Below, piece by piece: positions 48,086-59,120 of a stretch of DNA of 64,000 nucleotides. The DNA lies in NCBI GenBank assembly GCA_026724425.1, contig JAIUCV010000005.1, positions 39,343,784 through 39,407,783 on the forward strand, read 5' to 3'. Below the pieces are notes generated by a model, which saw only the letters and a program-made list of their open reading frames with translations, was not told the origin of the DNA and searched no databases. Both the position numbers and the translations under genes were made by a program. How positions within the stretch are numbered: the stretch's first letter is position 1; each line of letters begins with the position of its first letter. This DNA is from Erythrophleum ivorense. Taxonomy: Eukaryota; Streptophyta; Magnoliopsida; Fabales; Fabaceae.

Positions 48086-49560
48086 ACAAATTTTTAGCCG
48101 TTGTTGTTGTTGTTTTTTTTTTTTAAATATGCACGATCAAAACTATGCTCTCTGGTCAGATTCCCCCATTCGAAATATGACTAGTTGATTAAAAAGAAGC
48201 CAAATATATATATATATATATAGATAGATAGATACACACACTATTAAAGATGAAATTAAAACTTAAGCGAAACTAAATTTAAGAAACGAAAAGAGTACTT
48301 CAGTTAATTTTAAATGCACGATTCATCTGAAAGATATCGGGGAAAAACCTGGCCAGGTTTCAAGATATATAGGTTTTATTTTTTCTCTTTCTATCCTTTC
48401 GTTTTTAATTAAAGAAAGAAAGAATAAACTTCTAGAAACAACTTTCGGTTTCCAGCTTTCGAAATATGACTGGTTGATTGAGAACAAAGCCTGGCTCATT
48501 ATAATGACTACAGGAGGCACCGCCCGTCGAGTACGCGTTCCATTTTGTAATTCTATATATTCTTACCAGAGGGGACGAGCAGAAGACGCCAAATTCCCAT
48601 CTCAAAAGCTTTGTTTGAAAGAACAAGGCATCTTCTTTACTTTAATCTTTTGGAGTATTGGGAATCCTCAAAGCGTTACGAACATCAGAAAATCCCATTT
48701 GGATGAAGCCAGATGAAAAGCCAGTTTTTATCCACTAATTAATTTATGGTGTTCCAAATTTGCTCGTGCTACCCCAGCACTACTGCACTCTCAAAACTTT
48801 ACACAAACTTTTTAGCTTTCTAGGGAGAAATTAACAAAAAGCTCTCTGAATATGAGTCATCCCTAGCTTGGGTTACATATTGAAAAGGAAGCACGCCTAC
48901 GTAAGACACTTTAACCGCGCTATAAGATAATCATTTTAGTTTGTAATAATTATGATCCAATTAAGCTATATATAAAGCAAGGTTTTGACAATATGCTTAT
49001 TAAAGTTATGACAAATCTTTAGGATACCCATTCCTTCAAGGGTCCGACACTAATTAATCTTGTGATTGTTCGAGGACACACACACATATATGATCATCTC
49101 ATATCCCTAATTAATCTCTTGGTGATAGATCTCAATTTGACAATGTAGAAGCAGATTAATAGTTCCATTTTCACTTTTTATTGTTAATCATAAAACTTTT
49201 CATTCAATTCCAACATCAACAAACAGTAAAACTGAAGAAGCGAGCATGCACGTAGCATTAGGGGTTTCTGTATGCGTTCATTCGGTAGAAATTATTATAC
49301 TTGTTTATGAGTTTTCACTTGGTGCCTTAAGTTTTTAAGTGATTGTGAGCATAAAGTATGATTAGTCTGAGTTTTTTACCTGCTTTAAACTCTTACTTTT
49401 TCTGTAAAATAGGTGTTAGCTAAAGAATTAAGGTAACCGGCTGTATCATTCCATTAATTTGCTATAAATAAATAGCGTACAGAGTAGTTCGGATTCACAA
49501 TGATAGGGTAAACTATGTCAATTATATAGACACGAATCATGAACTACAATCAAGGGGAGA
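48086..49560. other. Spacer between Copia-2 and a Copia fragment, no gene seen
   Basis: More complex sequence than the surroundings, but no supported reading frame. The block CGAAATATGACTxGTTGATT occurs near 48170 and again near 48460. A short TA/TAGA tract lies near 48205-48233. Confidence 0.5.
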
Positions 49561-49579
49561 TATTCTAGGAGTGTAACTA

Positions 49580-50066
49580 CCACTAAATGCCAAGGATTAT
49601 GACCTGACAACAGCATGCTTCCTTATATGCCCCGGAAGATGGTGGTTCCATCAAAGACCCCTGGCTTATAGCGAAGGCGGTGGAACTGTCATGACAAATA
49701 TTTTCTGAGCAAGTTTGCAAGCTGATCAGCAGAGGCAACATACGAAATCCAAAGGGGTTAACGTTAAACCCTGCCACGAACAAAGTGGAAATCAATTTCA
49801 ATATGCTTCATGCAAGAATAAAAGACAGATTGGTACAAAAGTAGTTAGTACCAATGTAGTCACAATACACAACAGGTTGACAAAAAAAGAGGAATCAAGC
49901 GTTCATGAAGGGAGGGATTGAATCTAGCGAATTTTTAAAATTCTAGAAGCAACATCACGATATTCAGCTTCCAACGAGGATTTTGCAACGGCCCTTTGCT
50001 TTTCCAAATTCCAAAAGATGGGATTTTTACCATGAAATATAACACAAGCTAGCACTTATAGAGGTG
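49580..50066 (-). pseudogene. Copia-3: RNase H fragment truncated by a CACTA end
   Basis: The minus strand reads ACVIFHGKNPIFWNLEKQRAV, SLEAEYRDVASRI, then DYIGTNYF (from the CDNxGATYL motif), MKHIEIDFHFVRGRV and YVASADQLANLLRKYLS. This is the Copia RNase H order with classical motifs. It is broken by frameshifts and ends abruptly at the CACTA terminus at 50067. The rest of the element was not found beyond the insertion. Confidence 0.85.
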
Positions 50067-50080
50067 CACTACAACAAAAC
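50067..50080. repeat. CACTA terminal inverted repeat (left)
   Basis: CACTACAACAAAAC is the standard plant CACTA end; Copia-3 coding sequence abuts it. Confidence 0.85.
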
Positions 50081-50084
50081 AAAT

Positions 50085-50640
50085 TTGTAGCGGCAATTAT
50101 TTTGTACATTAGTGGCAATAGTTAAAGCTATTAAAAAAATTTTACCAAACCTTTTAGTAGTCATTATAGCAACGGCTGGTAAATATCTATTTAATTGTCG
50201 TTCAAAATAAGTGGTCTTTAGCAGACATTATTTAGCGGATATGGTCACAAAGAAGTATTTCATAATTAATTAATGTCAACCTTTAACAGTCTTTATTATT
50301 ACCAGTAAAAAGAGGGGTTTAGAGTGGCAATTCTTATTGACAATTGGTATGGCCACTAAAGCTGATTTAATAATTGACCAATATCAATATTTAATGGTTT
50401 TTTTTAATTGTTGTTAAAAAGGGACTTATAGCAACAACTATACCCCCCCAAATGTTATGGCAATTAAAATTGATTCTATAATTGACAATCAATATTTAAC
50501 CATTATTATCAATAAAAGTAATATTTATAGTGACAATTATATGCTAGTAATTGTTATAGTTATTAAAACTAATTTTATAATTGACTATTTGTATTTGCTC
50601 TAAAAAATAATTTAATAATTACATTTTAGTAATTCTAATA
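50085..50640. repeat. CACTA subterminal repeats, ~100-115-bp spacing
   Basis: Units carrying TAGxGGCAATT or TAGCAACxxCT, then a TTAAAxCTxATTTxATAATTGAC-like block, recur near 50090, 50160-50220, 50322, 50427 and 50527. Subterminal arrays of this sort are transposase-binding regions in En/Spm elements; that role is inferred here. Confidence 0.65.
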
Positions 50641-51389
50641 AATCATATTATATGATTTTATTGAAAAAATATTTCATTACATCCACAATAAAAAAACAAC
50701 TGAGTCATTAATTTTATGAATATCAATAACAGAAAAAAATACATCACAGGTCTATTAACTAAATAGTGTCATTAGTCATAAAATAGAGCTACAATACAAG
50801 ATAACAAATACATCATTTCTTCAATTCTTGAGCTTGATCACGAGGATCTATTTTGCAGCAAATTGAAACTATAGTGTATGAACTGAAATGATAAAATAAA
50901 AAGAATGTTATTTAAATAAATGTTATCAACAAAAGAGAATACAAAATATGTATAAAATCAATCAACAAAAATCCATTTCAAATAACATAAAAAATCAACT
51001 AAGAATTAGTACCTTTAAGCAAATTAGCATTAACATATTCATATGCAAATACAATATTATGGTTGGTTGCAATATTTTTATTAGCACAAGGGAATTGAAA
51101 TGGCATATATGATATTTGTGTTACTCTTTCATGGCCACTATTGGCATTAGGAACTATTAAAGTTAAAATGTAAGAAAAAAATATGTCTGATATGTGCAAA
51201 TTTTAAGAATTTGAAATCTCTAGAAACATCACCTATTCGGATGAGCTTTCATTTAAGTTTTGAGGTATAGATAATTTTGTAAAAAGAAATTTACACATAA
51301 CTTTTTCTCATGGAAGTTAATTTAGACAATAGCTTATCCAAAGTTTCTTTTATCACATTCATTTCTTCAACATGTTTTTCCTTTATGTC

Positions 51390-52420
51390 CTTTATCTTTT
51401 GTTCTAACTTTTGGACTCCTTAAGCACTTTGCTATAAAGCACCCAAAAGAATGTGCATGGTTTAATAAAAATGGTACTCACCTTTTGATTTATTGTCCCT
51501 TTTAGTGCACGGGGAAGAAGTTCTTGCATTGTAACATGGAAATCATGAGTTTTCAATCCAAATATTTTTTGTTTACGAATGCAACATGAGATATTAGCAT
51601 AGCTATGTGGAAACTTAGCATTTTTTAATACTTTGTAGAAAACTTATTTTCCTCTAAGGACATTGTGAAATAAGTAGGAGGGAGATATGTCCTTCCATTA
51701 GCTTGTTGTTGAAGCCATAAGTCTAGACTTATGTTCATCTCTATCAAGTCTAACCAAGCTTCTAGGTTGTTTTTTGCCTTTTCACCAAGACTCAACAATT
51801 TGTAAATCAAGTTATCATATATAATTTTTTCTATATATATCACATCAAGGTTATGGTGCCCTAAGTTATATTTCCAATAAGGCAAATTGGAAAAGAAAAA
51901 AGACTCCTCTTTTGCCATGCATTTTGTGTCACCCCACTAACCTCCGCACTCAACTAACTAAGAGTGAACTTTATGCCTTTAACTAGATTTAGAACCTTTG
52001 AACCAAATATTGGACAAGGTGCAGGATTGAATTCCTTCATCCTATCAAATGACTTTGCATTATTTTGGTATTTATGCCTTGGCTTCAAGAAACTTTGATG
52101 GCCTATGTAGCCAAAAATTTTTTTCCCCCCCATGTTTGAGCCTTCTAGATCAAGTGCTTATATCGCAAGAAAGACATGCAAATTGACCATAAGTGCACCA
52201 TCCAAACAAAGCAACATATGCTAAAAAATCATTTATAGTCCATATGAGAATAGTGTGCATTTGAAATGTCTCCTTAGTAGAGGCATAGGTTTCCAGCCCT
52301 ATATCTCATAATTCATTTAACTCTTTTATTAAAGGTTTTAGGAAAATATTAATGTTATTTCCACAAGGTGATCGTATGTAATAAATGGACTCTAAAGTTT
52401 GTATCAATTGAATGAGTATT
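51390..52420 (-). pseudogene. TNP2-type CACTA transposase relic
   Basis: The minus strand gives, across frame changes, SYGL*MIF*HMLLCLDGALM (from LWTINDFPAYGNLSGWS), GHQSFL-like and KEFNPAPCP segments. It then gives SFFFSNLPYWKYNLGHHNLDVIYIEKIIYDNLI (51918 leftward), QQANGRTYLPPTYFTMSLEE and KTHDFHVTMQELLPRALKGTINQK. These follow the order of TNP2 (KSIFFELPYWKxLxLRHNLDVMHIEKNVCDNxxGTLL...LKSHDCHVLMQQLLP). Confidence 0.88.
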
Positions 52421-55010
52421 TGCTAATCTAGATTTATGATACTAATTACATAAGCATTTGAAATAAAAATATGGAAATAGTGGTGTCCAAAAAAAAAAAA
52501 CACTCAACCAAGAAAAAGTAGTTGTGACAAAAGTATAATGATTGCAAATTGAAAGGAATAAAACCATGCCACATGTGGAGGAACCAAAATGAGATAAAAA
52601 AAGACAATAAATTATTATATTTATATATTCACTTTCCTTTTAAAGAAATGGTAATTAGTAATTACTACATGCTTTATGGTCATATAAGACATCGACATCA
52701 TTTGTAAGAAGTAAAAGAATTAAGAATGTCATAAAATGCATAGGGAGCTTATGAATCTAACCCAAATTAATAATAGAGATTGAGATCTAAGAAGATTAGC
52801 TTAAGTGGTTGATTAAGAGTTAAGACAAGTATACGCAATGTTAAATGGAATGCAACTAAAATAGAAAATGTAGAGATTAAGAGATAGATGGGTGGGAGTA
52901 GGAATATAATGCCCATCAATGCACAAAAGGATACGATATTCCAAAGTTCATGCTATATTCATTGGCACCCTTGGATGATCTTTGAATAGTTAAATACTGA
53001 TAAAATCCTTCTTTTTCTTAAAACAAAATTTATATATTTATGTTAATATAGTTCCACATGTGTAATGGTGCAGAAAACAGTGAGGTTAAAAGTGTGAAAA
53101 AATGAGAAGTATATTTCAAAGATTCTTTGTGATGATCTTTCTCTCTTTTTTTTTCTCCCTAATCAAAAATATCAATTTTGTTTAACTTATAGGTGAGAGC
53201 TTGTGATGCTTGGCTTGGGTATTTTTGGATGAGAAAAAACAGATGAAATGTAGTGATATGATAATTGAGAAAAATGAATATATATATATATATATAATTG
53301 AAAGCTTTCTCTCTGTCCAATTGAAGCTAAGTTGACCTTTACGACTTAGAAACATAGCTCTATGTTGACATGTTCTTACAACTTTTGACCTGAGCTCATT
53401 TGATCAATTTAGCTATCTTATGAAAAATGAGCATTGCTTGATAGTTTTCAAGTTATATGCTTAAATCTATTGTATGTTAAATAAGTCTTCATAACTTTTG
53501 CAAGGTGTATTGCATTATAAGAAGTAATTATTTAAAAGATAAAATTGAAAAAAAAAATCAACCCTACATTCTTTAGTTTAAAATTTCTTTTGCTTAGAAT
53601 TATAAATACAAAGAGGATAAAGCAATTGGAGGTAAAAGAAAGATATCCCTGCAATATATTTTTTAACTAAAAGGAAGGTAGCGTCCTTTCTAATTTGTGA
53701 ACTAGTTTGCAAATTAATGTCAAAACTATAATTTTCAATTTCTAATCATGCTTAAATAGTATTTCTAGAACTATAATGTGGGAAAGAGAAAATGAGATGA
53801 GACAAACTTGTTTGCTATTGAAATGAGACAAAATAAGAAGAAAAATCAATTGATAATTTGTCATAAAGTAAAAGAAAGCAAAGTAAAAGATAAAAAATTA
53901 TATGAAACTATGTCCACAACTTTTTTGCCTTTAAGAAAATATTAAAATGGGCAATTTAATATGATTATTGTTCAAAAGACAACCTTAAGAGATTTATCCA
54001 AATGTCCAAGATGAAAATGAAACTTTTGTAATTGTTTCATATGATCTAATAGAATAGACCAAAGTAATGGGTAGTAACAAGATGAAAGGATATAGAAATC
54101 ATAAAGTAAGAAATACTGACTTAGTATGAGACAACTCACAAGTGGGAAAAACTACACTAGGAATCTCCCAGGTCAAGACATAAAATTAGAATGGGTAATT
54201 CAAATTCTATTCTCAAGTACTAAGCTCATCTATGTGATTTAGGAGTACTACCAAAGGATTGTTAGCTAAGAACATTATTATGAGATAACAATGCTATGCA
54301 AAATAAATAAAAAAACTTATTTTTATAAAATTAAGGGATTTATTTTTCAATTTAAAAAATTTAAAAGACTATTCAAAAAGTGAACCAAAATTTAGCCTTT
54401 TTTTAGGGTAATTATCTCTAAAAAGAATGAGAAAGAAAATTGACATTTGATAAATTAAGATGGGCAATATGATAAAGTCAGGAAAGCTTGGTCTATGCTC
54501 CTTAGTCCCTTCTTCAGACCAAGTCTTCATAAAATCCCATCAAAGTTCCACACTTTAAAGCAAAATCTCTTATTCTTTTCTCTTCTTTCCCAAACCAATT
54601 TTCTAACTCTAAATTCTCAAGCTTTCTCTTCCTCTTTCTCACATTCAAATACACTACCCTCTCCATTTGCCTTTGCTTCTACCTTTGTAATTTATTGAGA
54701 TCTAACAACCATCATCTTCATACCACACCTTGTGAGTGATGGGTGTGATATCTCCTTCCTCCTATAATTCTCATGTTACTGTAATTCTCATTACCCATTT
54801 CCTTCATCTTAAATTTTATATCAAACATACTTATTATAGGCATCACTATATATGCTCTAAGTCTAACCCTTTCCATATAAACAAAGGGTATAAGGGCAGG
54901 TGGCAAAGATCCACTATTAGTAGGAACAAATGGTAGAGGAAATCAAGAAATCTAAAACACAATTTATATGATCTATACTAAACAAATTAATTGATTAAGA
55001 AAAACCACTT
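52421..55010. other. Unassigned DNA right of the TNP2 relic
   Basis: AT-rich with scattered stops. The frame at 54495-54698 (plus) is Ser/Phe/Leu-rich and unlike any protein I know. A (TA)n tract is near 53278-53297. Part may be 5' TNP2 or the CACTA interior. Confidence 0.4.
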
Positions 55011-55047
55011 TCCAACTGGGATGAGTAAGAACCTCCCTTGAATCTAA

Positions 55048-55096
55048 TTCATCACTCATCCCAGTTGAATCTAATTCAACTGGGATGAGTGATGAA
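55048..55096. repeat. Perfect 23-bp inverted repeat with 3-base loop
   Basis: Arms 55048-55070 and 55074-55096 are exact reverse complements, each carrying ACTGGGATGAGTGATGAA or its complement, separated by CTA. A further partial copy, AACTGGGATGAGTAAG, lies at 55014-55029, and TTGAATCTAATTCA occurs both at 55039 and at 55065. Confidence 0.95.
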
Positions 55097-55099
55097 AAG

Positions 55100-57690
55100 G
55101 ATGGTTACCCTTCGACAGGGTTTAGTCAATGATTAAAACATTTATATTATAGATTAAAGTTCTCTAACTTTGTGAATGGCCTCATCAATTTCCATAGGAA
55201 TAAATAAATGAAAAGGGAAGCAGATTGAATCAAATAATAAAGAATGAAAGGGCTATAAATGATGCACCAATAACATAGACCAGGAACACTAACTACTTAC
55301 ACTATATGAATTACAGGTTGTGCAGCAGTGTTATTCTCTTTGGACAAGTAGAGGTGCCTAGGGAAATTAAGGGGAATTACTTTTCGTGGGCTTCAAAAAA
55401 TTGAGGGGAAATAATTTAGCTAATTTTTACGAGTAGTTAGTTTTAATTAGCAAGTTACCAATATAACTATACTTGTCAGTGGTTAATAAGTATTTACCAC
55501 TAATATTTTAATTTTATGAACCCATGACTAGTAATAGAATTTTAGCCATTAATTAATTGCCATTGATGAGCTTTTTGGAATAGTGAATCATCTTTGTTGC
55601 TAGCCTAATTTGTATTGGAGAAGGCATGAAAAGTGAGAGGAAAATGGTAATGGAGAAACAAACCATTATGGATGGTGGCCTTAAGGTAGTGAAGAACACG
55701 TTTAACAGCACCTCAATGGTTGATGGTGGATTGATGCATGAACTTGAAAGGAGATTTACAATAAGGGTGTTATTCATGAAGTAATCGAAGAGGGGAACTC
55801 CACTGGATTTTAAAAAATATTTCACCTTCTTTGATAATTTAAGATTCATTTAAACATTGTTAAGTTCTTAGGTAATGTGATACTGCATAAGATAAAAGAT
55901 TTAAACATAAATTAAATAGAGTTGGGAGAGAGAAAATCACATAACCAATTTATCCTGGTTTTAACCAAAATGTCCTACATCCAGTCCCCAAGCATATAGC
56001 AGAGGAATTTTATTAAATGTGGGTAATCACTAAGGATACAAGTAACTCTACAACCTGCCTCAATAACCTAAGGATACACAGGCACAATATCCTTGCTTTT
56101 ACAACCTTTCCAAGGTAAGCTAATAAGGCTCAACTCATAACTTTTACACTTTTCTTTTCTGTATTTGATTTCCCTTACTTGGTTTTTACAAGAATCCTAG
56201 AAAAGTCTCTTTAAGGTTCTTCTACAAGATACCTCTAAACATAACCATAGATATTTCTTGAGACACTTAGAAACTTAAGATAGAAGAAGAGAAAGGTTTA
56301 AGCTCACAAAACCCTATAGGATTCTCTCAAAATACAAAAGCTAACTCACACAGAGTAATTGCATGTTAAAGCATGATATAACTTTAGAGCAGAATTCATC
56401 TTTTCTTAGTTTGTTTTTCAAATGATCTTTAATATATACTTCAGCTTGCAGCATATGACCATTGGTACATCAGGTTTCTTAAATTGCACATATACGTTCA
56501 TCAATTAGGAATCTGTGTTTTTTAAAGCTTATGATCAATCAGTAATCAAAGCAATGATAACATTCCATGTTTAGTAGCTCTTTAAATGTAGATCATTGAC
56601 TCCATATCTTCTAAAAGCGAAAATGGTCCTTGAATGAATCTTTAATACATGTTCATTTCTGTTTTCTTCAAATAACTAGTTTTCTTTTCCACTTCTTGAA
56701 ATTGTGGACCTTTCTTTTTCATTCTTAAGCAAAACTATTCCATTAATACCTCAAAGAATCAAATTATTATAAGGTCAACAAAGAATATATTAGTATTAAT
56801 AACTTAATATTTAAAAACTTTCCATACAAATATTTTCCTTAAAGCACAAGTTATATTATTTCAAAATCTTTCCATGTATGGTTCCTAATAATCTTTCCAC
56901 AAAAGAATATTCAAAAGATTTCTATATATGATTCTTTCAATAATTATGTAAAGTTTAAATAAAACTTTACTTATAGTATATTCAACACAATTAATATCAT
57001 ATTAGAAATATTACCATAATTAAGATATTTGATAAAATGAAATATTTGTTAATTACTATTAGGCCTATTAAACATTTTGCCAATGACTTTAAGCCCATTT
57101 TCCAAAACACATATTTGAATATGTTTAGTCATAATTCAAAACTTGAAGGCCTTAAAGCCTTTGATATAATATTCTCCCTTTTCTGATTATGGCAAATAAG
57201 TAAAAATTGGTATATCAAGAGCTTTTGGAAAATATTCAAAATAGTATGAAACTAAAGTGCACTTCCCTTTCATGAAGAATTGTAAAGTGAATTGGCTCCT
57301 CGTTAATTAGAGTATGTATAGCTATTTGCAAGGAAAAGCTCCCATTTACTTTGTGCTTCCTTAAAATCTATTGCAACTTAGATACATTCTATACAAGTAA
57401 TTTTCAAAGCAACAACATTCACATCCACATATAAAATTTTCATACATATATTTTTCTCCCCTTTTGCCATAAGGAAAAAGTGAGGTTGGTGAAACACGAA
57501 TCAATAGAGTATAATAGAATATTCAAAGCAATAATGAGCACAAGATTAAACAACAAAATATAATTAGTAATAGTTAACTACCATCACTAGATCATGCAAA
57601 AGAAAGCACATAGTAGTAATAAAGTTTGGTGTAGTAAATAGCCATTTATTTAATATGTTTAGTCACCTAAATTGCAACACAATCATAATG
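55100..57690. other. Unassigned retroelement-like DNA, no intact gene
   Basis: Short-range similarity to CACTA subterminal sequence occurs at 55430-55560 (GTGGTTAATA / TTTACCACTAAT). A tract near 57165-57190 (TATTCTCCCTTTTCTGATTATGGC) resembles a Copia polypurine tract on the minus strand. The frame at 55553-55849 (minus) has no recognisable motif. Confidence 0.35.
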
Positions 57691-59039
57691 ATAAGTGTCA
57701 TACCATAATATAATATCTCATAATTTACACTTAAATATGCATATACATCCAATTTCTCTATATTTAGCACTTTTAGTAGCAGAAATTTTGACATTTTAGG
57801 CCTAATATCTTAAATCTTGCATAAATGCATCACTTTAGTGTTCCAATCTCAAAATCCATCCATAATATATTTGCTCAATCAGAAACATCACAATAAAAAG
57901 CAAGAATTTTAGGTTCTAGGTCATGGCCAACAATCCATCACATTTCCATGATTTTGAGTCGAAGAATATTGCTATCACAAACTTCAAAAATTCATATCTT
58001 GAGCTAGAGAACTCCAAATCATGCAGAGGAGGACTTTCTAGAAAGTTCATGATATAAACTACATGTTATAAAAATTTTAAATTAAAAAAATTTGTTTAAT
58101 GCACGAAACTCTAATGGAACTATACCATTATCAGATTTTTATGCATATGCAGACTTGAAACTTTGAGCATGCATAACTTGAGCTACATAACTCCAAATTG
58201 AGTGATCATGGTGGCCATGAAAATCTTATAATTCTAACTATATGTCTATAAAATTTCATGAATATTGGAATTCATTTGGCGCTTCAAATATATAGAAAAC
58301 TAGAACTAACCAAATGAAGAGTGTACAAGCAAATCTATATAATTCAGTCAACTTTGAAAAATCATAAGAATTTCTATAGAGCTCCAAATATTATGTTCTT
58401 TAGATTTATGAAAAGCTCTCGATGAGATCTAAATTCTTGTCAAATTTCATGCCAAAATTCATACATTTGGTCTAGTTTTAGTTTAGGGATAAATTATAGC
58501 TCAAAATGATGCATTTTGGATGCCAAATGGTTAAAAATGGCTTCTTACATAACTTGTGGCCATTTAAGCATGTCCAACACATAAATTACAGCATGTATGG
58601 CCATTGTATCTAGTCCAAAATATCATGGAACTCAGAATCACTTCCTTACTTGGCTATACATACACATACTTTACATGCCACTTACATGTCAAAAATTCAT
58701 GTTCATGTACATAAGCCTCCAAATATGGTACATACATCATAATATCATATTTTTACATATGAGTGAAGGTTTACATTACATAAATAACATAGTTTAAAGA
58801 AACATAGTTCAACCTTCTTGGCCTCCATTCTTTGCTCCTTAGGAATTTCGTAGACATGATTAGATACAAAATAGGGAAAAGTAAGATTCAAAGAATCCTA
58901 ATATCTCAATTATCCTTCAAGTACAATTATATGGCATATTTTCATGTCAAAGAAAGTAAGCATGCATCATTAGCAATCAAACATCAAACATAATCATGTT
59001 TATAAAACTAAATGGATCCATGAAAGTTAAAATCAAGCT

Positions 59040-59118
59040 CTAGGGACTTTTGGATTAAGCTCATCCATTTTAGGGACTTTTGACTTAGTCTCATTTATTC
59101 CATGAGACTTTTGGCCTT
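59040..59118. repeat. 31-bp array of element I, left part (array continues at 61921-61990)
   Basis: Units GGGACTTTTGGATTAAGCTC and GGGACTTTTGACTTAGTCTC and a partial third are followed, beyond H2, by GGGACTTTTGGCTTCACCTC and a further unit. The array itself was the insertion target. Confidence 0.8.
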
Positions 59119-59120
59119 AA

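Larger units (their letters stand above)
50067..52420 (-). mobile_element. CACTA (En/Spm) element, left terminus and transposase part
   Basis: The terminus CACTACAACAAAAC begins at 50067, directly after GTG, interrupting Copia-3. It is followed by a subterminal repeat array and a minus-strand TNP2 relic. The opposite terminus (TTTTGTTGTAGTG type) is not found, so the right limit given is only that of the recognised transposase. Sequence up to about 55600 may belong to it. Confidence 0.75.

Noticed and set aside
48513..48530. CACCGCCCGTCG, a short match to the 3' end of 18S rRNA
   Set aside because: The match does not extend on either side; taken as chance.
54495..54698. 67-codon plus-strand frame, possible transit-peptide-like Ser/Phe-rich N-terminus
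   Set aside because: No following exon with protein similarity and no conserved motif; composition alone is not enough.
55312..55330. TTGTGCAGCAGTG as the right CACTA terminus
   Set aside because: Only about 8 of 13 bases match the inverted left end and the flanking bases do not repeat GTG.
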